Below are positions 1 to 6,195 of a stretch of 7,479 nucleotides of DNA, piece after piece. The translations under genes were made by a program, and so were the position numbers. Source of the stretch: Dehalococcoidia bacterium (lineage in GTDB: Bacteria > Chloroflexota > Dehalococcoidia > JAENJB01); assembly GCA_016844565.1 (NCBI GenBank), contig JAENJB010000120.1, forward strand, positions 1 to 7,479. Reading direction: 5' to 3'. The notes beneath the pieces are model-generated. The model was not told the origin of the DNA. It did not search any database and was given only the letters and a program-made list of their open reading frames with translations. The first letter of the stretch is position 1, and each line of letters starts with the position of its first letter.

Positions 1-22
1 TGACCAGAGTGATAGGGATTGT

Positions 23-121
23 CCAATCTCTGCAAGCGCTATTGAGATTGCTTCGCGGAGTTTATCCCTTCGGCGAACTCAGGGCAGGCTCTGAGCCTTC
101 GGCGAAGGGCTCGCAATGACA
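23..121 (-). repeat. Palindromic intergenic repeat, copy A (one outer arm missing)
   Basis: Read on the minus strand, this has the same modules as the copies at 3385-3473 and 7014-7133. An outer arm TGTCATTGCGAG (121 to 110) is followed by a side hairpin: 66-77 pairs with 98-109 over 12 bp with one mismatch. Next comes GCGAAGCAATCTCA (57 to 44), whose CAATCTC pairs with GAGATTG (30 to 24). The closing outer arm CTCGCAATGACA is not recognisable in bases 1-22, so the copy is decayed or truncated at that end. The side hairpin contains a CTGAGC...GAAGGGC unit (91-110) that resembles the separate palindrome at 6196-6224. No coding potential was seen. Confidence 0.75.
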
Positions 122-227
122 GTAAGTGGCTCAGCAAATGGCCTGAGCACCGTACTCTGTAGTCCGCTAGCCCCATTTTAGGGCAAGGGGCCACATGCCC
201 GCAAGCCGTGCCCCGCTTCCAGCCAGC
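122..227. other. Intergenic stretch with no recognised gene
   Basis: I see no plausible coding region, tRNA or known riboswitch here. Two small dyads are visible: GCTCAG 129-134 with CTGAGC 143-148, and GCCCC 170-174 with GGGGC 187-191. Both are too short to assign a role. Together with the flanking elements this makes bases 1-375 a gene-free region upstream of ileS. Confidence 0.5.
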
Positions 228-257
228 TTGACTTTCTGTCCTTTGCCATGCTAAATT
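228..257 (+). promoter_or_regulatory. Possible sigma70-type promoter for ileS
   Basis: TTGACT (228-233, five of six matches to the -35 consensus) is followed after 18 bases by TAAATT (252-257, four of six matches to the -10 consensus). It points toward ileS and would start a transcript near 264, giving a leader of roughly 110 bases that includes the hairpins at 286-320 and 328-348. The -10 match is weak, so this is a candidate only. Confidence 0.35.
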
Positions 258-273
258 CTTGGACTATTCGGGA

Positions 274-329
274 ACCCCTCACCCCTGTCCCCTCTCTTCT
301 TAGAAAGGAGAGAGGGGACATATTTAATA
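274..329 (+). terminator. Strong hairpin with A/T tract upstream of ileS (terminator or attenuator)
   Basis: Bases 286-301 pair with 305-320 around a three-base loop (AGA), giving a 16-bp stem with a single G-T wobble. The stem is followed by TATTTAATA, a moderately T-rich tail. This form fits an intrinsic terminator on the + strand. The left arm is part of a pyrimidine-rich run of three 7-base units (274-280, 281-287, 288-294: ACCCCTC, ACCCCTG, TCCCCTC). It could end a transcript from further upstream, or act as an attenuator if transcription starts at the candidate promoter just before it. It may also simply be a dispersed repeat, since similar C-rich hairpins are common in environmental genomes. 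Confidence 0.5.
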
Positions 330-355
330 GAGGGGCTCTGCCCCTCTAAAACGCC
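328..355 (+). repeat. Hairpin element with CTCTAAAACGCC tail, copy 1
   Basis: A perfect 9-bp hairpin (328-336 with 340-348, loop TCT) runs into CTCTAAAACGCC (344-355). The same 12 bases, also preceded by a GGC...GCC hairpin, recur at 7154-7165. The element ends just before the TTG at 358 and the ribosome binding site at 364-369. This argues against TTG 358 as the real ileS start. Confidence 0.6.
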
Positions 356-375
356 CATTGTTTGAAAGGCCTTCC

Positions 376-3111
376 GTGTTCAAGCCAGTAGGCAGCAAGG
401 TGAACTTCCCCCAGATGGAGGAGCAAATCCTCCGCTTCTGGAAGGAAAGCAACATCATGGAGAGGAGCATCGAGGGCCGGCGGAACGGCCCCCGCTTCAC
501 ACTCTATGAGGGGCCTCCCACCGCCAACGGCACTCCCGGAATTCATCATGTGCTAGCGCGGGTGTTCAAGGATGTTATCCCTCGCTACAAGACCATGAAG
601 GGCTACTATGCTCCCCGCCAGGCGGGCTGGGATACCCATGGTCTGCCGGTGGAGCTGGAGGTGGAGAAGGAGCTTGGCCTATCCAGCAAGACCCAGATAG
701 AAGAGTACGGCATTGCCAAGTTCAATCAGCGCTGCCGGGAAAGCGTTCTGCGCTACCTCAAGGCCTGGGAAGCTTTGACGGAGCGCATTGCCTTCTGGGT
801 GGATATGCCGCATGCCTACCGTACTTTTGACAACACCTATATCGAGACTGGCTGGTGGGCGGTGAAACAGCTGTGGGACAAGGGACTGGTGTACCAGGGG
901 CACCGGGTCACGCCCCACTGCCCGCGGTGCAGCACGTCTTTGAGTTCTCACGAGGTGGCCCTCGGCTACAAGGATGATACAGAGGACCCGTCAGTTTACA
1001 TAAAGTTCAAGGTTATTTCCCCACCATCGGCAGTTTCCGAGGAGGTCAGCCGGTTTCTCGGTCCCTGTCCACTTTATCTGCTGGCCTGGACGACCACGCC
1101 GTGGACACTTCCGGGGAACACCGCCCTGGCGGTGGCGGAGGGTGTGCAGTACGCGGTGGTGGAGGTGGGCGGAGAAGGGGATTGCCCGGAGAGGCTTATC
1201 ATGGCTGAGCCGCTGGTTGGATCCACTATTGAGGGAAACTACCGGATGGTCGGGCTTCTCAAGGGCACCTCTCTCGTCGGGCTGAAGTACGAGCCTCTGT
1301 ACAATCCCGGAAGCGTGGGAACAGGGCAACGGAGCGCCTTCCAGCACTTGCAGCGACAACCGTTTTCTGTCGATTTGACATATCCCGTGGTAGCCGGCAG
1401 CTTCGTGTCTATGGAGGAGGGCACCGGCATCGTGCACATCGCTCCGGCTTTTGGCGAAGTGGACTTCCAGCTTGGGGAGGATTTCAATCTCGACCTGGTA
1501 GTGTCGGTCGATCTCCAGGGCAAGGTGTACGGTCCTTTCCCCGGCGACGGCCTGTTTGTCAAAGTGGCGGACCCGGTTATTTCTGCGGATTTGCAGCAAA
1601 GGGGGCTGCTCTACCGGAGCGGGAAGATCAGCCACACCTATCCTTTTTGCTGGCGTTGTGATAGTCCACTTCTCTACTATGCGAAGAGAAGCTGGTACAT
1701 CGCCACCACAAAGAAGAAAGAGCGGCTGGTAGCCGCCAACGAGGACATCAACTGGTATCCCGAGCATATCAAGCATGGACGTTTTGGCGACTGGCTGGAG
1801 AACAACGTGGATTGGGCGGTCTCGCGGGAGCGCTACTGGGGAACGCCGCTCCCTATATGGCAATGCCAGGGCTGCGGACACCAGGTGTGTATTGGTGGCT
1901 CGGATGACCTGAGGAAGCTGGCTCACCAGGAGGCCATGGCCAAAGCCGGGCACTCCCTGGACGAGTGCGCCAAAGACCTGCATCGCCCCTTTGTCGACAA
2001 CATCTTGCTGAAATGCGGCAAGTGCGGTGGTACCATGCGCCGCGTCCCCGAGGTCATGGACTGCTGGTTCGATTCGGGGGCCATGCCCCTGGCGCAGTGG
2101 CACTATCCCTTTGAAAACCGCACCTTGCTGGAGGATGGGCGCTTTCCGGCCGACTATATATGCGAGGCGGTGGACCAGACGAGGGGCTGGTTTTATACCC
2201 TCCATGCTCTATCTACCCTGTTGTTTGACCGGGCTTGCTACCGCAATGTCATCTGCCTGGGGCACATCCTGGATGACAAGGGCGACAAGATGAGCAAGGC
2301 CAGGGGGAACGTGGTTGAGCCGTGGAAGGTGATCAATGCCCACGGGGTGGATGCCTTGAGATGGTACCTGTATGTCTCTTCTCCCCCGGGCAACGTCCGC
2401 CGCTTCTCGGTGGACAAGCTGGCTGAAGTAGTGCGCAAGTTCTTGCTCACGCTGTGGAACACCTATTCTTTCTTTGCAACTTATGCCAACATCGATAGTT
2501 TCGATCCTCGCAGTGTGCAGGAGCCGCTCAGCTACTCCGAACTCGACCGGTGGATTCTCTCGGAGCTCAGCAGCTTGACGAAGGGGGTCTCAGAGAATCT
2601 GGAAGCCTACGACCCCGGCGGGGCGGCGCGCCTGCTGGAGGATTTCGTGGATGTTCTCTCCAACTGGTACGTGCGGCGGAGCCGTCGCCGCTTCTGGAAA
2701 AGCGAGAGCGATGCCGACAAGAAGGCGGCCTACGTCACCCTCTATCGTTGCCTGGTCACTTTATCCCGGATTCTCGCTCCTTTCACTCCGTTCATTGCCG
2801 AAGAGCTCTATCAGAATCTGGTACGTGCCGTCGACGGTGCAGCGCCGGAGAGTGTTCATCAGGCGGACTACCCGGTGGCTGACCTGTCTCAAATCGACGA
2901 TGACTTGATGTTCGGGACGAGGCTGGTGATGAAGCTGGCCAGCATGGGGCGTTCGGCGCGGAGCGGGGCGGGCATCAAGGTGCGCCAGCCCCTGGGCAAG
3001 GTGGTGGTCAAGGTCAAGGGCGCTGGAGAGAAGAAGGGACTAGAGGCGCTGGTATGCCGTGGCGGAAGACGGTGGGTACACGGTGGCGGTGCTCACCGAG
3101 CTCTCCCCTGA
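376..3111 (+). CDS. ileS: Isoleucyl-tRNA synthetase (type 2 IleRS), frame broken near 3050
   Basis: This cytoplasmic class I synthetase charges tRNA-Ile with isoleucine and edits misactivated valine. GTG 376 is chosen as start: GAAAGG (364-369) lies 6 bases upstream, and the product then begins M-F-K-P-V as is usual for the family. TTG 358 has no such site. Residues below count from 376. The HIGH-type signature reads G-I-H-H (55-58) and the KMSK loop is K-M-S-K (638-641). The CP1 editing domain shows TTTPWT (239-244) and GTGIVHIAPAFGEVDF (349-364), keeping the conserved Asp363. Paired Cys motifs suggest two zinc sites: CPRC 182-185 with CWRC 425-428, and CQGC 497-500 with CGKC 547-550. The anticodon-binding region follows. 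Homology stops after G-L-E-A-L near 3051; the next 20 residues look out of frame and end at 3111. The rest of the gene continues in another frame (next entry). Confidence 0.93.
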   Translation: MFKPVGSKVNFPQMEEQILRFWKESNIMERSIEGRRNGPRFTLYEGPPTANGTPGIHHVLARVFKDVIPRYKTMKGYYAPRQAGWDTHGLPVELEVEKELGLSSKTQIEEYGIAKFNQRCRESVLRYLKAWEALTERIAFWVDMPHAYRTFDNTYIETGWWAVKQLWDKGLVYQGHRVTPHCPRCSTSLSSHEVALGYKDDTEDPSVYIKFKVISPPSAVSEEVSRFLGPCPLYLLAWTTTPWTLPGNTALAVAEGVQYAVVEVGGEGDCPERLIMAEPLVGSTIEGNYRMVGLLKGTSLVGLKYEPLYNPGSVGTGQRSAFQHLQRQPFSVDLTYPVVAGSFVSMEEGTGIVHIAPAFGEVDFQLGEDFNLDLVVSVDLQGKVYGPFPGDGLFVKVADPVISADLQQRGLLYRSGKISHTYPFCWRCDSPLLYYAKRSWYIATTKKKERLVAANEDINWYPEHIKHGRFGDWLENNVDWAVSRERYWGTPLPIWQCQGCGHQVCIGGSDDLRKLAHQEAMAKAGHSLDECAKDLHRPFVDNILLKCGKCGGTMRRVPEVMDCWFDSGAMPLAQWHYPFENRTLLEDGRFPADYICEAVDQTRGWFYTLHALSTLLFDRACYRNVICLGHILDDKGDKMSKARGNVVEPWKVINAHGVDALRWYLYVSSPPGNVRRFSVDKLAEVVRKFLLTLWNTYSFFATYANIDSFDPRSVQEPLSYSELDRWILSELSSLTKGVSENLEAYDPGGAARLLEDFVDVLSNWYVRRSRRRFWKSESDADKKAAYVTLYRCLVTLSRILAPFTPFIAEELYQNLVRAVDGAAPESVHQADYPVADLSQIDDDLMFGTRLVMKLASMGRSARSGAGIKVRQPLGKVVVKVKGAGEKKGLEALVCRGGRRWVHGGGAHRALP

Positions 3112-3376
3112 GCTAAAGGCCAGTGGGATGGCCCGGGAGGTAGTCCACCGCCTGCAAAGCATGCGCCGTGCGGCCGGGTTCGATATTGCAGACCACATCA
3201 CCACCTATTACCAGACCGAAGGGCCTCTGAAGGCGGTGATGGGCGATTTCGCTGATTACATAAAGCAGGAGACCCTGTCCCGGGAACTGGTCGAGGGGGA
3301 AGCCGCGGCTGAAGCTCATGTGGAGACGCATAAGGTCGACGGACATGCCGTCAAGCTCGCGGTGAAGAGGGTATAA
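3050..3376 (+). pseudogene. ileS: C-terminal end of IleRS, out of frame with the main ileS ORF
   Basis: This segment reads Y-A-V-A-E-D-G-G-Y-T-V-A-V, then TELSPELKASGMAREVVHRL and a GFDIADHI stretch. These are the hallmarks of the IleRS C-terminal domain. It lies in the +2 frame, while the main ileS ORF is in +1. A stop at 3041-3043 closes the frame upstream, so it cannot be read as a full gene on its own. GTG 3059 could in principle start a 105-residue peptide, but no ribosome binding site stands before it. The E-L-N-V-K region that normally joins the two parts is seen in no frame here. The break therefore looks like a deletion whose length is not a multiple of three, by my estimate from family lengths 50-100 codons, and not a single-base slip. 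A metagenome assembly collapse is a real alternative. Confidence 0.85.
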
Positions 3377-3384
3377 GGCTTCTT

Positions 3385-3473
3385 GTCATTGCGAGGAGTC
3401 CCGATGTGAATCGGGACGACGAAGCAATCTCACAAGAGATGCTATGAGATTGCTTCGCTTCGCTCGCAATGAC
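3385..3473. repeat. Palindromic intergenic repeat, copy B (complete, Y-shaped)
   Basis: Outer arms GTCATTGCGAG (3385-3395) and CTCGCAATGAC (3463-3473) pair over 11 bp. Inside are a side hairpin TCCCGAT/ATCGGGA (3399-3405 with 3410-3416) and a 13-bp stem (3420-3432 with 3445-3457). The fold would be a three-way junction. The element fills most of the 111-bp gap between the convergent ileS and htrA stop codons. It could act as a bidirectional transcript end, though neither side has a T-tract. Confidence 0.85.
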
Positions 3474-3487
3474 GTAATAGCTGTCGT

Positions 3488-4633
3488 TTACGGTGACTGT
3501 GGGCTTTGGCCCAACGTTACACTCAAAGTCCGCTCTGCCTTGTCACGCAAAAGAGTGATCGATGCTATTTCGCCCACCTTGCGCGATTGAACGGCTTTCC
3601 TCAGTAGATCGGCGGTGCCTGTCTTCTGACCGTTCAGCGATACAATGATATCCCCGACCCCTATTCCGGCTTTCTCCGCGGGACTGTTCCTTTCCACGAA
3701 GGTAATCAGCACCCCTTCGGTTACGCTGAGCTCGTAGTATGAGGCAACGGCCGGCGTAACGGTGAGGAGGCCAACCCCCAGCCATGGTCTGACCACCTGG
3801 CCCACCGTGACAAGGCTTTGAATGACGTTCAAGGCAGGCGTGATGCTAATGGAAAAGCCGATGTTCTGAGCGGTACCGGCAATGGCGGTATTGATGCCGA
3901 CGACCTCTCCGGCCATGTTCAGGAGCGGGCCGCCGCTATTGCCCGGGTTAATGGCGGCATCGGTCTGAATGAGGTCGTAAAGCTGGGAACTGCCGGAGGT
4001 ATCGATGGTGCGGCCCAAGTAGCTCACTATCCCTGCCGTCACCGTTGGGCCTCCCTCCAGGGCCAGGGCGTTCCCAATAGCTACCACCCAGTCGCCCACG
4101 CGCAGCTTGGTGGAGTCTCCGAGACGGGCGGCCGGGAGGTTCTGACCCTGGATTCTAACTATGGCCAGATCGGTCTGAGGGTCGCGGCGGGTCGAGATTA
4201 CGGGGAAGGTGCGACCATCGGCCAGGGTGACCTTGATGCTCTGGGCCCCTTCGACGACATGGTTGTTAGTGAGGATAATGCCCGACGGGTCGATAATCAC
4301 TCCCGATCCGGCGCCCTCCTGGGGGACCGGCTGAAGGAAGACGTCTCTGCTGACAGTTTCAGTATGGACGGCTACCACTGAAGGACTGGCTTTTTCCACC
4401 ACGGCAGCGATAGAGGGAAGAGCAGGAGCCGGGTTGCTGCCCGGGGCGGGCAGGAGCAGATTCGGTGGAGTGCCCTGAGGGATGGGGGATGAAGGGGCAA
4501 CGGGCTCTTCGGCCGGCGGTTGAGATGGAGTTGGGGTAGTCGGCAACAGGTTGCAGGCCAAGGTGCCGGATGCCAGGCTGAGAGCTAGAAAGAGTATGAG
4601 AGTGAGGGGTATCCATCGCGATGCTTTGTTCAT
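3488..4633 (-). CDS. htrA: HtrA/Deg-family serine protease with PDZ domain, likely lipoprotein
   Basis: This is a trypsin-like protease of the HtrA/DegP/DegQ family, acting outside the cytoplasmic membrane on misfolded proteins. ATG 4633 is chosen because AGGAG (4645 to 4641) lies 7 bases upstream; the frame stays open to 4678, but that would put 15 charged residues before the signal sequence. The product is 381 residues. A hydrophobic signal (7-26) ends in T-L-A-C, so Cys27 is a likely lipid anchor. A Pro-rich linker (about 28-73) acts as a tether. The protease domain follows with His125 (TNNHVV), Asp155 (PQTDLAIV) and Ser233 (NPGNSGGP), an intact triad. One PDZ domain spans about 280-375. 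The trpB2-type gene lies 76 bp upstream on the same strand, so co-transcription is possible, but the hairpin between them may limit it. The two gene functions are unrelated. Confidence 0.93.
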   Translation of the reverse strand: MNKASRWIPLTLILFLALSLASGTLACNLLPTTPTPSQPPAEEPVAPSSPIPQGTPPNLLLPAPGSNPAPALPSIAAVVEKASPSVVAVHTETVSRDVFLQPVPQEGAGSGVIIDPSGIILTNNHVVEGAQSIKVTLADGRTFPVISTRRDPQTDLAIVRIQGQNLPAARLGDSTKLRVGDWVVAIGNALALEGGPTVTAGIVSYLGRTIDTSGSSQLYDLIQTDAAINPGNSGGPLLNMAGEVVGINTAIAGTAQNIGFSISITPALNVIQSLVTVGQVVRPWLGVGLLTVTPAVASYYELSVTEGVLITFVERNSPAEKAGIGVGDIIVSLNGQKTGTADLLRKAVQSRKVGEIASITLLRDKAERTLSVTLGQSPQSP

Positions 4634-4640
4634 GCCAGTG

Positions 4641-4645
4641 CTCCT
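4641..4645 (-). promoter_or_regulatory. Ribosome binding site fixing the htrA start
   Basis: AGGAG on the minus strand, 7 bases before ATG 4633. It supports this start over the longer open frame reaching 4678. Confidence 0.75.
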
Positions 4646-4660
4646 GTTCTTTGAGAAGAG

Positions 4661-4696
4661 GGGGGAGGGCGCCACCACGATATGGCGCCCTCCCCT
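4661..4696 (-). terminator. 13-bp perfect GC hairpin between trpB2 and htrA
   Basis: GGGGAGGGCGCCA (4662-4674) pairs perfectly with TGGCGCCCTCCCC (4683-4695) around an 8-base loop. It begins about 14 bases after the trpB2 stop and ends about 16 bases before the htrA ribosome binding site. On the minus strand the sequence after the stem is pyrimidine-rich (CCTCTTCTC) and not a clean T-tract. It may be a partial terminator, an mRNA-stabilising 3' hairpin, or an RNA-processing site between two genes of one transcript. Confidence 0.5.
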
Positions 4697-4709
4697 TGCC
4701 GGTCGTTTC

Positions 4710-6065
4710 TTACACTTTGGGCAGTAAGACTAGAGCTTCCTTCACTTTCTCCATTGGGTATTCGTAGTCCTGCAGCTTCCCGCCCAGGTACTCATCGTAG
4801 GCGCCGAGGTCGAAGTGACCGTGCCCGCTCAGGCCGATGAGGATGGTCTTCGACTGGCCGGACTTCTTACACTCCAGCGCCTCGTCGATAGCCACCTTGA
4901 TGGCGTGTGCGGACTCCGGAGCCGGAATAATGCCTTCGGCCCGGGTGAAGGTGATCGCGCTCTGGAAGACTGGCGTCTGATGTACCGCCTTCACTTCTAT
5001 CAGGCCCAGCTTGTGGAGGTGGGAGACGATGGGCGCCATACCGTGATAGCGCAGGCCGCCGGCGTGGATACCAGGGGGCACGAACGTGTGTCCCAGGGTA
5101 TACATCTTGAGTAACGGAGTTGTTCCCGCTGTGTCACCGAAGTCGTAGGCGCAGGTGCCCTTCGTCAGGCTGGGGCAGGCCTCGGGCTCGACGGCGATGA
5201 GCCTTATCCGTTTGTTCTTGATCCTGTCCTTCATGAAGGGAAGAACAAGGCCGGCGAAGTTGCTGCCGCCGCCGACGCAGCCGACTACGATGTCCGGATT
5301 CACCCCCGCTTTCTCGAGTTGCTTCTTAGCTTCGAGCCCGATAATCGTCTGGTGCAGCAGCACGTGGTTGAGAACGCTGCCCAGGGAGTACTTGGTGTCT
5401 TTGCTCGTTACCGCATCTTCGATGGCCTCGCTGATAGAGATTCCCAGGCTGCCCGGGGAATTGGGGTTCTGGGCCAGGATGCTGCGGCCCGCCTGAGTGT
5501 CGGTGCTGGGGCTGGGTACTACCTTAGCCCCCCAGGTCTCCATCATGATGCGCCGGTAGGGCTTCTGCTGGTAGCTCACTTTGACCATGTAGACCTTGCA
5601 CTCGAGCCCGAACATCTGGCAACCCAGAGCCAGGGCGCTGCCCCACTGACCGGCGCCGGTCTCTGTGGCGAGACGCTTCACACCTTCCTTCTTGTTGAAG
5701 TAGGCCTGGGCCAGGGCGGTGTTGAGCTTGTGACTGCCCGCCGGGCTGTTGCCTTCGTACTTGTAGTAAATCTTGGCCGGTGTATCGAGCGCCTTTTCAA
5801 GGCGGTAGGCGCGCTGTAAAGGCGTGGGCCGCCACATGCGATAAATTTGCTGAAGCTCTTCCGGGATTTCAACGTAGGGTTCCTGGGTCACTTCCTGCAT
5901 GATGAGGGCCATCGGGAAGATGGGTTTCAGGTCATCCGGGGTTACAGGCTGGTGGGTTCCCGGATGCAGAACCGGCGGTAGCGGTTCTGGCAGGTCCGGC
6001 TGGATGTTGTACCATTTGGTGGGCATTTCCTTCTCGGTCAAGTCGATCTTCACGTTCGCAACCAC
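4710..6065 (-). CDS. trpB2: Tryptophan synthase beta-like PLP enzyme, TrpB2 class
   Basis: This PLP enzyme is related to tryptophan synthase beta (indole + L-serine to L-tryptophan). At 451 residues it is about 50 longer than ordinary TrpB (near 400). It carries the N-terminal extension of the TrpB2 class, with WYNIQPDLPEPLPP at 18-31 and a later WRPTPL at 78-83. Lys113 in GSHKLNTA is the PLP Schiff-base lysine. Other marks are ETGAGQWG (135-142), the phosphate-binding GGGSN (265-269), PAPESAHA (381-388, with the family's catalytic-region Glu) and GLSGHGHFD (411-419). The start is GTG 6065, with AAAGGAG 7 bases upstream. It lies 166 bp after trpA behind its own candidate promoter. TrpB2 proteins are known to make tryptophan with weak or no dependence on TrpA; indole salvage or serine deamination are other proposed roles. 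The class assignment is firm; the role here is inferred. Confidence 0.93.
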   Translation of the reverse strand: MVANVKIDLTEKEMPTKWYNIQPDLPEPLPPVLHPGTHQPVTPDDLKPIFPMALIMQEVTQEPYVEIPEELQQIYRMWRPTPLQRAYRLEKALDTPAKIYYKYEGNSPAGSHKLNTALAQAYFNKKEGVKRLATETGAGQWGSALALGCQMFGLECKVYMVKVSYQQKPYRRIMMETWGAKVVPSPSTDTQAGRSILAQNPNSPGSLGISISEAIEDAVTSKDTKYSLGSVLNHVLLHQTIIGLEAKKQLEKAGVNPDIVVGCVGGGSNFAGLVLPFMKDRIKNKRIRLIAVEPEACPSLTKGTCAYDFGDTAGTTPLLKMYTLGHTFVPPGIHAGGLRYHGMAPIVSHLHKLGLIEVKAVHQTPVFQSAITFTRAEGIIPAPESAHAIKVAIDEALECKKSGQSKTILIGLSGHGHFDLGAYDEYLGGKLQDYEYPMEKVKEALVLLPKV

Positions 6066-6072
6066 AACCTTA

Positions 6073-6079
6073 CTCCTTT
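6073..6079 (-). promoter_or_regulatory. Ribosome binding site fixing the trpB2 GTG start
   Basis: AAAGGAG on the minus strand, 7 bases before GTG 6065. This strong site decides the non-ATG start; the next ATG in frame is the Met at residue 14, which would remove part of the conserved N-terminus. Confidence 0.8.
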
Positions 6080-6092
6080 GCGCTTATATTCT

Positions 6093-6110
6093 GTTCCCTC
6101 GGGAGGGAAC
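6093..6110 (-). promoter_or_regulatory. Hairpin at the predicted 5' end of the trpB2 mRNA
   Basis: GTTCCCTC and GAGGGAAC are perfect inverted copies separated by two bases, which would fold as a 7-bp stem with a 4-base loop. With the promoter at 6120-6149, transcription would start near 6112-6114, so the stem would sit at the very 5' end of the message. It could protect the mRNA, or the DNA dyad could bind a regulator. The role is not known. Confidence 0.45.
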
Positions 6111-6119
6111 GAGGCGTTC

Positions 6120-6149
6120 ATAATATTGCATTAATGCACCTGTTGGCAA
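6120..6149 (-). promoter_or_regulatory. Candidate promoter of trpB2 with palindromic operator-like site
   Basis: On the minus strand, TTGCCA (6149 to 6144, five of six matches) and TATTAT (6125 to 6120, five of six matches) are separated by 18 bases. The spacer holds TGCATTAATGCA (6127-6138), a perfect 12-bp palindrome. A dyad between the -35 and -10 boxes is a classic repressor position. It implies that trpB2 has its own start and control, separate from trpBA. Confidence 0.55.
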
Positions 6150-6195
6150 GTGGAATGGACCCGGAGCGTGGATGTACTGGGAGCGTTTGCAATCC

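Noticed and set aside
358..360. TTG 358 as the ileS start
   Set aside because: It has no ribosome binding site and abuts a repeat element; GTG 376 has GAAAGG at the right distance and gives the usual family N-terminus.
130..375. T-box riboswitch upstream of ileS
   Set aside because: The conserved T-box sequence (AGGGTGG-type) is not visible, and the hairpins present are explained by repeats or a simple terminator.
991..2205. Long open frame (404 codons) antisense to ileS on the minus strand
   Set aside because: It lies fully inside the strongly supported ileS coding region, shows no recognisable domain, and is the sort of antisense open frame expected in GC-rich DNA.
3059..3376. A separate small gene after ileS
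   Set aside because: Its sequence is plainly the IleRS C-terminal domain and no ribosome binding site precedes GTG 3059.
3385..3473. tRNA-like or CRISPR-like element
   Set aside because: The cloverleaf-like fold lacks tRNA landmarks (no TTCGANNC loop or acceptor pairing), and there is no regular repeat-spacer pattern.
3818..4381. 187-codon open frame on the + strand across htrA
   Set aside because: It is antisense to the conserved protease domain and resembles no protein family I recognise.
5319..5819. 166-codon open frame on the + strand across trpB2
   Set aside because: It is a shadow of the conserved TrpB2 core, including the PLP region; no independent signal or ribosome binding site was seen.
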